26,303 bases of DNA from assembly GCA_045564915.1 (NCBI GenBank), contig JBJLGL010000010.1, positions 1-26,303 on the forward strand, read 5' to 3'. Below are positions 7,379 through 14,439 of the stretch, piece after piece (position 1 is the stretch's first letter; each line of letters begins with the position of its first letter). The notes below the pieces were generated by a model. The model searched no databases, was not told the origin of the DNA, and worked only from the letters and a program-made list of their open reading frames with translations. The stretch comes from JAQWRV01 sp045564915. GTDB taxonomy: Bacteria > Pseudomonadota > Alphaproteobacteria > Rhodospirillales > Rhodospirillaceae. Made by a program: the position numbers and the translations under genes.

Positions 7379-7912
7379 ATGTCACGCGTTGGAAAGAATC
7401 CGGTCTTAATTCCGGAAGGTGTCACGCTTAAGCTGGAGGAGGGTACCCTTACCGTTAAGGGTAAACGGGGAGAGATGAATTACCTAACTTCGCAGGATGT
7501 TGAAACAATAATTTCTGACAACGAAGTTGTGATAAAACCCCGACATGAGGGTGCACGCGCGCTGGCTATGTGGGGTACAACCCGAACGTTGATTGAAAAT
7601 ATGGTGGTTGGTGTGAGTGAAGGCTTTACAAAGACGCTCGAGATTCAGGGTGTCGGTTATAAAGCCCAAGCACAAGGCAAGAAATTGATACTAAGTCTCG
7701 GTTTTTCTCATGATGTTGAATATCCCGTTCCTGAAGGTATCGAAATCAAGACACCACAGCCGACCCAAATTGATGTATCTGGCTTTGATAAGCAAAAAGT
7801 GGGTCAGGTTGCCTCGGAGATTAGGTCATATCGACCGCCTGAACCATACAAGGGTAAGGGTGTGCGGTATTTAGGGGAACACATTCTCCGTAAAGAAGGT
7901 AAAAAGAAGTAG
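7379..7912 (+). CDS. rplF: 50S ribosomal protein L6
   Basis: A 177-residue L6 with two related domains, located near the sarcin-ricin loop. It begins MSRVGKNPVLIPEGV, carries MVVGVSEGFTKTLEIQGVGY at the domain boundary, and ends with the conserved SYRPPEPYKGKGVRYLGEHI followed by a basic tail. GGGGGAGA lies just upstream at 7364-7371. rplR follows after 11 bases. No anomalies. Confidence 0.98.
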   Translation: MSRVGKNPVLIPEGVTLKLEEGTLTVKGKRGEMNYLTSQDVETIISDNEVVIKPRHEGARALAMWGTTRTLIENMVVGVSEGFTKTLEIQGVGYKAQAQGKKLILSLGFSHDVEYPVPEGIEIKTPQPTQIDVSGFDKQKVGQVASEIRSYRPPEPYKGKGVRYLGEHILRKEGKKK

Positions 7913-7923
7913 GAATTTGATCG

Positions 7924-8283
7924 ATGAGTTCGCTCAAGCTTTTTAATCGGCGCAAAAACCGAACACGGTACAAGCTCCGTAATACAATGATTAACCGGCT
8001 TCGCTTGTCGGTTTTTCGATCTGGCCGCCACATTTATGCACAGGTCATCAATGATGCAGAGGGTGAAACCTTAGTTGCAGCATCATCACTTGATGTGGGC
8101 ATAAGGTCAGGTACTCCTAAGGGAAGTGGTATTGAAGCTGCAGCTTCAGTTGGTAAGTTAGTCGCTGAACGGGCAATAAAAGCAGGTGTGATAGACGTGG
8201 TCTTTGACCGCGGAGGATACAAATACCATGGCCGTATTAAAGCATTAGCTGATGCGGCTAGGGAAGGCGGTCTGTCGTTTTGA
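7924..8283 (+). CDS. rplR: 50S ribosomal protein L18
   Basis: A 119-residue L18, which binds 5S rRNA together with L5. Features are the N-terminal basic RRKNRTRYKLRNTMINRLRL, the FRSGRHIYAQVINDAEG strand region, and the C-terminal VVFDRGGYKYHGRIKALADA, which is diagnostic. AGGA precedes the ATG. The stop is followed within 30 bases by the rpsE start. A TTG overlapping this stop is an alternative but less likely rpsE start. Confidence 0.97.
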   Translation: MSSLKLFNRRKNRTRYKLRNTMINRLRLSVFRSGRHIYAQVINDAEGETLVAASSLDVGIRSGTPKGSGIEAAASVGKLVAERAIKAGVIDVVFDRGGYKYHGRIKALADAAREGGLSF

Positions 8284-8309
8284 CAGATGCCAAAGGAAGG
8301 ACCAAGACT

Positions 8310-8885
8310 ATGGCGCGTTCAGGAGGAAGCTCGGATCGTCGAGAACGGGACAAAGAAGACGATATCATTGATAAGCTTGTGCATATCAATCGGGTTGCAA
8401 AGGTTGTAAAGGGTGGTAGGCGATTTGCCTTTGCGGCTCTTGTTGTCGTTGGTGATGCCAAAGGGCGAGTCGGATATGGATCGGGTAAGGCTCGAGAAGT
8501 TCCAGAGGCTATTCGCAAGGCAACTGAGCAGGCAAAACGGACTTTGTTACGCATTCCACTGCGCGAAGGGCGGACACTGCATCATGATGTAAATGGTAAG
8601 TTCGGCGCGGGCCGTGTCATTCTTCGTGCAGCCCCTCCCGGAACGGGAATTATTGCAGGTGGGCCGATGCGTGCTGTGTTCGAGACTATGGGTGTGCAAG
8701 ATGTTGTGGCTAAGAGCATGGGCTCCAATAATCCCTATAATATGGTTAAAGCTACATTTGAAGCACTGAAATCTCTAAACTCACCAAGGATGGTGGCTGC
8801 TAAGCGTGGCAAAAAGGTTTCTGATATTGTTGGCCGTCGTCAGGATAGCGTGCGCCAAGATGAAATGGCTGCGAAAGGTTCTTAG
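8310..8885 (+). CDS. rpsE: 30S ribosomal protein S5
   Basis: S5 acts in mRNA unwinding and decoding accuracy. I start it at ATG 8310 (MARSGGSSDRRERDKEDDII, 191 residues), with AAAGGAAGG at 8292-8300. A TTG at 8280 that overlaps the rplR stop would add ten residues. The S5 double-stranded RNA-binding region is seen in RVAKVVKGGRRFAFAALVVV and GRVGYGSGKAREVPEAIRKA. The second domain shows AAPPGTGIIAGGPMRAVFE and KSMGSNNPYNMVKATFEAL. It ends 2 bases before rpmD. Confidence 0.96.
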   Translation: MARSGGSSDRRERDKEDDIIDKLVHINRVAKVVKGGRRFAFAALVVVGDAKGRVGYGSGKAREVPEAIRKATEQAKRTLLRIPLREGRTLHHDVNGKFGAGRVILRAAPPGTGIIAGGPMRAVFETMGVQDVVAKSMGSNNPYNMVKATFEALKSLNSPRMVAAKRGKKVSDIVGRRQDSVRQDEMAAKGS

Positions 8886-8887
8886 TC

Positions 8888-9091
8888 ATGGCGATTGTAA
8901 AGAAATCAAGCAGTACAGTAACAATTACCCAAGTTGGTAGCCCCATTGGACGCCATAAGTCGCAAAGAGCCACGCTAAAGGGTCTTGGTCTTAATAAGAT
9001 GCACCGAACTCGTACATTGGAAGATACGGCGGCGGTGCGTGGTATGATTAATAAGGTCAGTCATCTTGTTCGTGTCGATGTTGCCAAATAG
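8888..9091 (+). CDS. rpmD: 50S ribosomal protein L30
   Basis: A 67-residue L30. The signature VTITQVGSPIGRHKSQRATL and LKGLGLNKMHRTRTLED are typical of the bacterial family, ending with MINKVSHLVRVDV. It starts two bases after the rpsE stop and is followed by a 42-base spacer before rplO. Slightly longer than E. coli L30 (59), in line with alphaproteobacterial members. Confidence 0.97.
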   Translation: MAIVKKSSSTVTITQVGSPIGRHKSQRATLKGLGLNKMHRTRTLEDTAAVRGMINKVSHLVRVDVAK

Positions 9092-9133
9092 AGATAAAGG
9101 TGGTGCCCTTTTTGGGTTCCAGGAAGGTTGATT
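9092..9133 (+). promoter_or_regulatory. rpmD-rplO spacer; SD may pair with upstream T-rich tract
   Basis: The spacer holds CCTTTTT (9107-9113), a 7-base loop, and AGGAAGG (9121-9127), the Shine-Dalgarno of rplO. The two tracts can pair over seven positions including two G-T pairs. This may lower rplO initiation, but such pairings arise easily by chance next to strong binding sites. Confidence 0.25.
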
Positions 9134-9676
9134 ATGCAACTGAATCAATTGCGAAATAAGTCCGGCGCAACAGGAAACCGGACCCGGGTTGGGCGAGGTG
9201 CAGGATCCGGTAAAGGTAAGACATGTGGGCGTGGAATGAAGGGGCAGAAGTCCCGCTCTGGAGTCTCAATTAAAGGCTTCGAAGGTGGACAGATGCCTCT
9301 TTACCGGCGTCTACCCAAGCGTGGCTTCAATGTTCTTAATCCCAAGAATTTTGCAGTAGTGAATGTAGGGCGTCTTCAGAGGGCGATTGATGACGGTCGT
9401 CTTGATGCGAAGAAAAATGTCGATGGAGAAGCATTGGAGGCTGCGGGTTTAGTGAGGAGTCGTCGTGACGGTATTAGGCTTCTCGGTAGCGGTGATCTCT
9501 CCTCTAGCCTCGATATTACCGTTGATTACTCTACAGATGCGGCTACAGCCGCTGTAAAGAAAGCAGGTGGATCTGTTGCGGTGATCGCCGAGAAAGTAGA
9601 CAAGACTTCGGAGGCTGCCAATGTGAAGAAAGAACATAAGGCTGCTATCGATAAGACTGAAGAGACGAGCGAGTAG
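9134..9676 (+). CDS. rplO: 50S ribosomal protein L15
   Basis: A 180-residue L15, a late-assembly protein of the 50S. I use ATG 9134 (MQLNQLRNKSGATGNRTRVG), six bases after the strong AGGAAGG at 9121-9127; a TTG at 9128 would leave no spacing. The Gly-rich basic N-terminal region with GRGAGSGKGKTCGRGMKGQK and the middle GGQMPLYRRLPKRGF are diagnostic. The C-terminus extends past the usual core by about 25 Lys/Glu/Ala-rich residues. secY follows after 6 bases. Confidence 0.97.
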   Translation: MQLNQLRNKSGATGNRTRVGRGAGSGKGKTCGRGMKGQKSRSGVSIKGFEGGQMPLYRRLPKRGFNVLNPKNFAVVNVGRLQRAIDDGRLDAKKNVDGEALEAAGLVRSRRDGIRLLGSGDLSSSLDITVDYSTDAATAAVKKAGGSVAVIAEKVDKTSEAANVKKEHKAAIDKTEETSE

Positions 9677-9682
9677 ACTTTT

Positions 9683-11044
9683 ATGGCATCAGCTGCCGAC
9701 CAACTGGCTGCCAACGTCAATCTAGGCGTATTTGCTAAGGCCACCGATCTTAAGAAGCGCATCTGGTTTACCCTGGGTGCCCTTATAGTCTATCGGCTGG
9801 GCACTTTTATAACATTGCCGGGCATAGATCCGCAGGTGATGGCTGACATTATGCAGCAGCAGAGTGGCGGCGTACTAGGTATGTTTGATGTTTTCGCTGG
9901 CGGTGCGTTGTCGCGCATGAGTATATTTGCACTAAATATAATGCCATATATCTCGGCGGCTATCATCATACAGCTTATGGCGGCAGTAAACCCTGCGCTA
10001 GAGCAGCTGAAAAAAGAGGGCATATCCGGCCGTATTCGGATGAACCAGTATACCCGGTATTTGACGGTAGGTATCTGTGCTCTACAAGCCTTGGGTATTG
10101 CTTCTGGCCTAGAGGGAGCTACAAGTACTACGGGTGCAGCCGCGGTTGTGACTCCTGGCTTATTTTTTAAGTTTACCACTATTATCACTCTTGTTGGTGG
10201 TACCATGTTCTTGGTATGGCTAGGTGAGCAGATCAGTGAACGCGGCGTAGGTCAGGGAGTCTCACTCCTGATTTTTGCGGGTATCGTCGCAGGTCTTCCA
10301 GGAGCTATCGCTCAAACTCTCGAGTTAGGCCGTACAGGTGCTATGTCACCGACAGTTATAATCGCTCTAATCGTAGGAGTGATTCTGACTATTTACCTAA
10401 TATGTTTTATAGAGTTAGCGCAGCGCAGGATTATTGTTCAGTATCCTAAGCGTCAGGTAGGCAATAAAATGTTTGGCGGGGAGAACTCTCACCTACCACT
10501 CAAATTAAATACAGCTGGTGTCATTCCAGCAATCTTTGCCAGTTCTATTCTGCTAATGCCATTAACAGTTGCTGGTTTACAGGGTGGTACAGTAGACCCT
10601 AGTGGAGAAGGCGGGTTCTTAAATACGATTGGCGTTTTACTTGGCCGAGGACAGCCGCTTTATCTATTTCTTTACTCAGTTTTCATTGCCTTCTTTGCTT
10701 TCTTTTATACTGCGCTAGTTTTCAATCCAGCAGATACTGCTGAGAACCTAAGGAAACAAGGCGGCTTTGTGCCTGGTATTCGGCCTGGTAAGAACACGGC
10801 AGAATATATTGATTACGTCCTTACACGACTAACCACGGTTGGTAGCATTTATCTCATTGTTGTCTGTCTGCTTCCTGAGATGTTGATTTCGCGTTTAAAT
10901 GTGACCTTCTACTTCGGTGGAACGAGCCTACTAATTGTGGTTAATGTAACACTTAATACTATGCAGCAGATTCAGTCTCATCTACTAGCTCATCAGTATG
11001 AGGGTTTGATTAAGAAATCAAAGCTAAGAGGGCGCAATAGATGA
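9683..11044 (+). CDS. secY: Protein translocase subunit SecY
   Basis: A 453-residue SecY, the channel subunit of the inner-membrane SecYEG translocon. It shows about ten hydrophobic membrane segments. Family signatures are LGTFITLPGIDP in TM1, FDVFAGGALSRMSIFALNIMP after it (plug and TM2), EQISERGVGQGVSLLIFAGI in TM5, and the C-terminal cytoplasmic loops containing YPKRQ and VPGIRPGKNTAEYI. It ends with a basic tail LIKKSKLRGRNR. The stop overlaps the adk start as ATGA. Position after rplO is standard. The upstream binding site is weak, so coupling to rplO is likely. Confidence 0.98.
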   Translation: MASAADQLAANVNLGVFAKATDLKKRIWFTLGALIVYRLGTFITLPGIDPQVMADIMQQQSGGVLGMFDVFAGGALSRMSIFALNIMPYISAAIIIQLMAAVNPALEQLKKEGISGRIRMNQYTRYLTVGICALQALGIASGLEGATSTTGAAAVVTPGLFFKFTTIITLVGGTMFLVWLGEQISERGVGQGVSLLIFAGIVAGLPGAIAQTLELGRTGAMSPTVIIALIVGVILTIYLICFIELAQRRIIVQYPKRQVGNKMFGGENSHLPLKLNTAGVIPAIFASSILLMPLTVAGLQGGTVDPSGEGGFLNTIGVLLGRGQPLYLFLYSVFIAFFAFFYTALVFNPADTAENLRKQGGFVPGIRPGKNTAEYIDYVLTRLTTVGSIYLIVVCLLPEMLISRLNVTFYFGGTSLLIVVNVTLNTMQQIQSHLLAHQYEGLIKKSKLRGRNR

Positions 11045-11697
11045 CTGGTACCCGTATGATCATGATGGGACCACCAGGAGGTGGAAAGGGAACACAAGCT
11101 AAACAGCTTGAAGAGGCCTTTGATATTGTCCAACTCTCTACCGGGGATATGCTGAGGATCGCTATTGACGAAGGTACTGACATTGGAATGCAAGCCAAGG
11201 CGGTAATGGAAGAGGGCCAGTTGGTGTCGGATGCCATTATGATTAGTATGATTTCGGACCGGTTAGATAAGCCAGATTGTACTAACGGGTTCATCCTGGA
11301 TGGCTTCCCAAGAACTATTGATCAGGCCGAAGGTCTGGAGGTAATGCTTAAGGAGAAGGGGGTTGCTCTCGATGCCGTTATCGAAGTGCAGGTTCCAGAT
11401 GAGCGACTAGTCGAACGGATTACTGGGCGATTTACTTGCTCAGAGTGCGGGGAGGGGTATCATGATACCTTTAAGCAGCTGGTATCCGCTGGAGTTTGTG
11501 ATAAATGCGGAAATACTAATTTTTTGCGCAGGACAGATGACAACGAGAAAACTGTGAAAGCACGCTTACAGGCTTATCACGACCAAACGGCGCCAATCTT
11601 ACCCTTTTATCAGGGTAAGGGGCTATTGAAGGTGGTCAACGGCGATCAGGAAATGAATGTCGTAACTACTGAGATTAAGAGAATTTTTGGAGGCTGA
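11041..11697 (+). CDS. adk: Adenylate kinase with zinc-type LID
   Basis: Catalyses ATP + AMP to 2 ADP in the cytoplasm. The P-loop GPPGGGKGTQAKQL is at about residues 10-23. NMP-binding features include LSTGDMLR and GFILDGFPRTIDQA. The LID carries CSECGEGYHDTF and, further on, CDKCGN, a four-cysteine zinc site, followed by RRTDDNEKTVKARL. At 218 residues it is the long form. The start overlaps the secY stop by four bases. An internal ATG close by would shorten the N-terminus by 5 residues. A consensus promoter for the next gene begins 8 bases after its stop. Confidence 0.98.
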   Translation: MTGTRMIMMGPPGGGKGTQAKQLEEAFDIVQLSTGDMLRIAIDEGTDIGMQAKAVMEEGQLVSDAIMISMISDRLDKPDCTNGFILDGFPRTIDQAEGLEVMLKEKGVALDAVIEVQVPDERLVERITGRFTCSECGEGYHDTFKQLVSAGVCDKCGNTNFLRRTDDNEKTVKARLQAYHDQTAPILPFYQGKGLLKVVNGDQEMNVVTTEIKRIFGG

Positions 11698-11704
11698 GGG
11701 CGAG

Positions 11705-11732
11705 TTGACAGGGGCAAGAGCCTGCCTATAAT
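11705..11732 (+). promoter_or_regulatory. Consensus housekeeping sigma promoter for the alpha operon
   Basis: TTGACA at 11705-11710 and TATAAT at 11727-11732 match the sigma-70 hexamer consensus exactly, with a 16-base spacer. The predicted start of transcription is near 11739-11740, leaving a leader of about 60 bases before the rpsM start. It lies between adk and rpsM and should give rpsM, rpsK, rpoA and rplQ an independent transcript. The match is seen directly; activity is inferred. Confidence 0.8.
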
Positions 11733-11797
11733 GGCGCGCTTTTCTGCTATTGGCAGCGCTCTCGAATACATTTAGATGCGAAGAAGGAGTACGGGCG

Positions 11798-12175
11798 TTG
11801 GCGCGTATTGCAGGCGTAAATATACCGACGAATAAGCGCGTTCCTATTGCTTTGACCTACATATTTGGGATTGGCATGACGCGGGCAATGGACATTTGCT
11901 CTAAGGCGGGGATTGATCTCGCGTTACGGGTCAATCAATTGTCAGACGAAGAAGTGATGCGGGTGCGCGATATCATCGACCAGGATTTTATGGTCGAAGG
12001 TGATCTTCGGCGGGAGACAGCGATGAACGTTAAGCGATTGATGGATCTTGGATGCTATCGGGGTCTGCGCCACCGTAAGGGTTTGCCTGTACGTGGTCAG
12101 CGAACTCATACGAATGCACGCACTCGTAAAGGTCCGGCTAAAGCAATTGCCGGTAAGAAAAAAGTCATTAAATAA
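11798..12175 (+). CDS. rpsM: 30S ribosomal protein S13 (TTG start)
   Basis: A 125-residue S13 of the 30S head, contacting L5 and P-site tRNA. I start it at TTG 11798 (MARIAGVNIPTNKRVPIALT), because S13 proteins begin with this motif and AAGGAG lies at 11784-11789 with 8-base spacing. An in-frame extension upstream to 11750 would overlap the promoter leader and is not S13-like. The helix-hairpin region YIFGIGMTRAMDICSKAGI and the basic tail RGQRTHTNARTRKGPAKAIA are diagnostic. It is the first gene of the alpha operon; rpmJ is not found before it. Confidence 0.97.
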   Translation: MARIAGVNIPTNKRVPIALTYIFGIGMTRAMDICSKAGIDLALRVNQLSDEEVMRVRDIIDQDFMVEGDLRRETAMNVKRLMDLGCYRGLRHRKGLPVRGQRTHTNARTRKGPAKAIAGKKKVIK

Positions 12176-12205
12176 AACCTCTTAAAGTAACGGGCAAACA
12201 ATCTT

Positions 12206-12595
12206 ATGGCTAAGCCGGCAACACGCACGCGCAAGAAAGAACGAAAGAATATTAGCTCTGGTATCGCGCATGTTAACTCGACGTTTAACAATACTCTGAT
12301 CACTATCACAGACGTTCAGGGTAATGCTATTTCTTGGTCGTCTGCGGGCGGCCAAGGGTTCAAAGGTTCAAGAAAATCAACACCCTATGCGGCACAGGTA
12401 GCGGCAGAAGATGCAGGTAAGAAGGCTATGGAACATGGTATGAAAACCTTGTCTGTACAGGTTAAGGGGCCAGGTAGTGGGCGCGAGTCTGCACTGCGGG
12501 CACTGCAAACAATTGGCTTCAATATCACTTCAATTCAAGATGTTACACCCATTCCGCACAATGGTTGCAGGCCGCGCAAGCGTCGCAGGGTCTAG
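12206..12595 (+). CDS. rpsK: 30S ribosomal protein S11
   Basis: A 129-residue S11 of the 30S platform near the mRNA exit. It starts MAKPATRTRKKERKNISSG, contains HVNSTFNNTLITITDVQGN and GFKGSRKSTPYAAQVAAEDA, and ends with the invariant DVTPIPHNGCRPRKRRRV. It lies 30 bases after rpsM. rpsD, which sits next in E. coli, is absent here, as in other alphaproteobacteria. The gap to rpoA is about 100 bases and contains hairpins. Confidence 0.98.
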   Translation: MAKPATRTRKKERKNISSGIAHVNSTFNNTLITITDVQGNAISWSSAGGQGFKGSRKSTPYAAQVAAEDAGKKAMEHGMKTLSVQVKGPGSGRESALRALQTIGFNITSIQDVTPIPHNGCRPRKRRRV

Positions 12596-12610
12596 GTACG
12601 TTTAATTCAC

Positions 12611-12641
12611 GCCTTACCGCTAGGTTGGTATGGCTTTTCTT
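12611..12641 (+). terminator. Terminator-like hairpin between rpsK and rpoA
   Basis: GCCTTACC (12611-12618) can pair with GGTATGGC (12627-12634) with one T-T mismatch around an 8-base loop, and is followed by TTTTCTT. The stem is weak, so partial termination or attenuation is more plausible than a full stop. A second stem, GGGTGCT (12642-12648) with AGTACCC (12660-12666), follows at once. Both lie inside the operon, before rpoA. Confidence 0.35.
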
Positions 12642-12694
12642 GGGTGCTTTGTGTTTGCGAGTACCCTTTAACTTTAGAAAATCGGGATCAAGCC

Positions 12695-13711
12695 GTGATA
12701 CAGAAGAATTGGCAAGAGCTCATCAAACCCAATAAGCTTAACGTTCAGGTAGGCGAAGATGACCGCCGCTCAGCTACTATTGTTGCTGAACCTCTTGAAC
12801 GCGGTTTTGGTATTACTCTCGGGAACGCGCTGCGCCGTATACTCCTTTCCTCTTTGCAGGGTGCTGCAATTACATCACTTCGTATTGATGGCGTGCTGCA
12901 CGAGTTCTCATCTATCAACGGTGTGCGCGAAGACGTGACTGACTTGATTCTAAACATCAAGCAAATTGCACTCGCGATGCACTCTGAGGGTCCAAAACTT
13001 ATGACTTTATCTGTGCAGGGACCTGCAGAAGTAACAGCTGGACAGATCAGTGCTCCTTCAGACATTGAGATTATGAATCCTGAATTGGTGATTTGTCATC
13101 TTGATGATGGCGCCAGGATAGATATTGAAATGGAAGTCACTACGGGTAAAGGCTATGTGCCTTCTCTGCAGAACAGGAAGGAAGATGATGCTATTGGAGT
13201 TATTCCAATTGATGCCATCTTCAGCCCTGTCCGGCGTGTATCTTACTCTGTAGATAATACGCGTGTTGGCCAGGTGACGGACTATGATAAACTGTCAATG
13301 AAGGTCGAAACTAATGGTTCTGTATCACCTGATGATTCGCTAGCTTTAGCGGCCCGGATACTTCAAGACCAGTTGCAGTTATTCATTAACTTCGAAGAGC
13401 CTTCACAGGCCTTACACGACAGACCAGAAGAAGATTTGCCTTTCAACAAGCATCTATTGCGTAAGGTTGATGAGCTTGAGCTTTCTGTCCGATCGGCTAA
13501 CTGTCTTAAGAACGATAATATTATCTACATTGGTGATCTAGTTCAGAAGAGCGAAGCTGAAATGCTGCGGACACCGAATTTTGGACGCAAGTCACTAAAT
13601 GAAATCAAAGAAGTGCTGGCACAGATGGGTCTCCACCTGGGTATGGAGGTAGCTAGCTGGCCCCCAGAAAATATTGAAGATCTGGCGAAGAAACTCGAAG
13701 AACCATTCTAG
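12695..13711 (+). CDS. rpoA: DNA-directed RNA polymerase subunit alpha (GTG start)
   Basis: Alpha dimerises to nucleate RNA polymerase assembly and contacts activators through its C-terminal domain. I choose GTG 12695 (MIQKNWQELIKPNKLNV, 338 residues), which matches the alphaproteobacterial N-terminus; the upstream in-frame start at 12644 would add 17 unrelated residues. The N-terminal assembly domain includes LERGFGITLGNALRRILLSS and FSSINGVREDVTDLILN. The C-terminal domain (about residues 250-338) has helix-hairpin-helix signatures SANCLKNDNIIYIGDL and TPNFGRKSLNEIKEVL. The binding site (GGGA) is weak. rplQ follows after 119 bases. Confidence 0.97.
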   Translation: MIQKNWQELIKPNKLNVQVGEDDRRSATIVAEPLERGFGITLGNALRRILLSSLQGAAITSLRIDGVLHEFSSINGVREDVTDLILNIKQIALAMHSEGPKLMTLSVQGPAEVTAGQISAPSDIEIMNPELVICHLDDGARIDIEMEVTTGKGYVPSLQNRKEDDAIGVIPIDAIFSPVRRVSYSVDNTRVGQVTDYDKLSMKVETNGSVSPDDSLALAARILQDQLQLFINFEEPSQALHDRPEEDLPFNKHLLRKVDELELSVRSANCLKNDNIIYIGDLVQKSEAEMLRTPNFGRKSLNEIKEVLAQMGLHLGMEVASWPPENIEDLAKKLEEPF

Positions 13712-13830
13712 TTTATCTTTGATACTAGATGGTGGGAGCTAAACTGGCTCCACCTCTCTGTGCAGATACCTGGCAGAGAGGTCAGAAATCCGTCTCGTAC
13801 GCGAGGCATTTTTACTAGGGAGAGTGTACC
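13712..13830 (+). promoter_or_regulatory. rpoA-rplQ spacer with three consecutive hairpins
   Basis: This 119-base gap holds three stems in a row. The first pairs GGTGGGAGC with GCTCCACC at about 13731-13755, with a bulged G. The second is a perfect 8-base stem, CCTCTCTG (13753-13760) with CAGAGAGG (13774-13781). The third is GTCTCG with CGAGGC (13792-13807). None is followed by a T-tract, so they are not typical terminators. The first two share bases and may be alternatives. A role in rplQ translation or transcript processing is inferred. Confidence 0.4.
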
Positions 13831-14262
13831 GTGCGTCATGGTATGAGTGGCCGCAAACTAAATCGGAAAAGCCAGCATCGTCGAGCAATGTTTGCCAATA
13901 TGGCAAATGCATTGTTCAAGCATGAGCAGATTACGACCACCTTGCCTAAGGCAAAGGAATTGCGTAGTTATGCAGAAAAGCTCATTACACTTGCAAAACG
14001 AGGTAATCTGCATGCTAGGCGACTAGCGATGGCTAAGCTCCGTGACAGAACTGTAGTTGCTAAGTTATTCTCAACTTTGGCGGAACGCTATTCTGGCCGA
14101 TCAGGCGGTTATACGCGCGTTGTGAAAGCAGGCTATCGCTATGGTGATGCGGCCCCAATGGCTGTTATCGAGTTGGTAGATCGTGATCCCGATGCCAAAG
14201 GCTTAGATTCTGGACCGGTACAGGCACGACCGATTGAAGAGGAAGCGATGGCTGAGGCTTGA
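13831..14262 (+). CDS. rplQ: 50S ribosomal protein L17 (GTG start)
   Basis: A 143-residue L17 near the tunnel exit. It starts at GTG 13831 (MRHGMSGRKLNRKSQHRRAM) with AGGGAG at 13817-13822. ANALFKHEQITTTLPKAKEL and LITLAKRGNLHARRLAMAKL, then RSGGYTRVVKAGYRYGDAAP, are diagnostic. After the core MAVIELVDRD there is an extra acidic tail of roughly 25 residues, common in alphaproteobacteria. It is the last ribosomal gene of the cluster and is followed by a strong terminator. Confidence 0.98.
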   Translation: MRHGMSGRKLNRKSQHRRAMFANMANALFKHEQITTTLPKAKELRSYAEKLITLAKRGNLHARRLAMAKLRDRTVVAKLFSTLAERYSGRSGGYTRVVKAGYRYGDAAPMAVIELVDRDPDAKGLDSGPVQARPIEEEAMAEA

Positions 14263-14296
14263 ACCCGGGTTCTTCCTAGAAAGGATAATACGTGAA

Positions 14297-14321
14297 GGCG
14301 AGCCAAGAGGCTCGCCTTTTT
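14297..14321 (+). terminator. Rho-independent terminator after rplQ
   Basis: A perfect 8-base GC-rich stem, GGCGAGCC (14297-14304) with GGCTCGCC (14309-14316), around the loop AAGA, followed directly by TTTTT. Two A-T pairs can extend it. It ends the ribosomal protein transcript 34 bases after the rplQ stop. Confidence 0.92.
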
Positions 14322-14339
14322 CATTACTATGGCGTCAAT

Positions 14340-14411
14340 ACTATCTGTATTGGTCTGAGTGCGGTTTAGATAGTAGATAGTCACCACGATTGAAGATAAA
14401 CCGGGTATACT
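14340..14411 (+). promoter_or_regulatory. Possible HtrA-gene promoter with AGATAGT repeats
   Basis: The heptamer AGATAGT occurs twice in perfect tandem at 14368-14374 and 14375-14381, and once inverted (ACTATCT) at 14340-14346. A -10-like TATACT lies at 14406-14411 without a good -35. If it is used, transcription starts near 14418 and the tandem pair falls at about -50 to -37, where an activator would bind. The repeats are seen; the regulator is unknown. Confidence 0.35.
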
Positions 14412-14439
14412 CGAGAACTTAAGATTGAGGGGATTTTGC

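Noticed and set aside
9683..11797. Missing rpmJ and rpsD as evidence of deletion
   Set aside because: Both are normally located elsewhere in Alphaproteobacteria, so their absence here is ordinary synteny.
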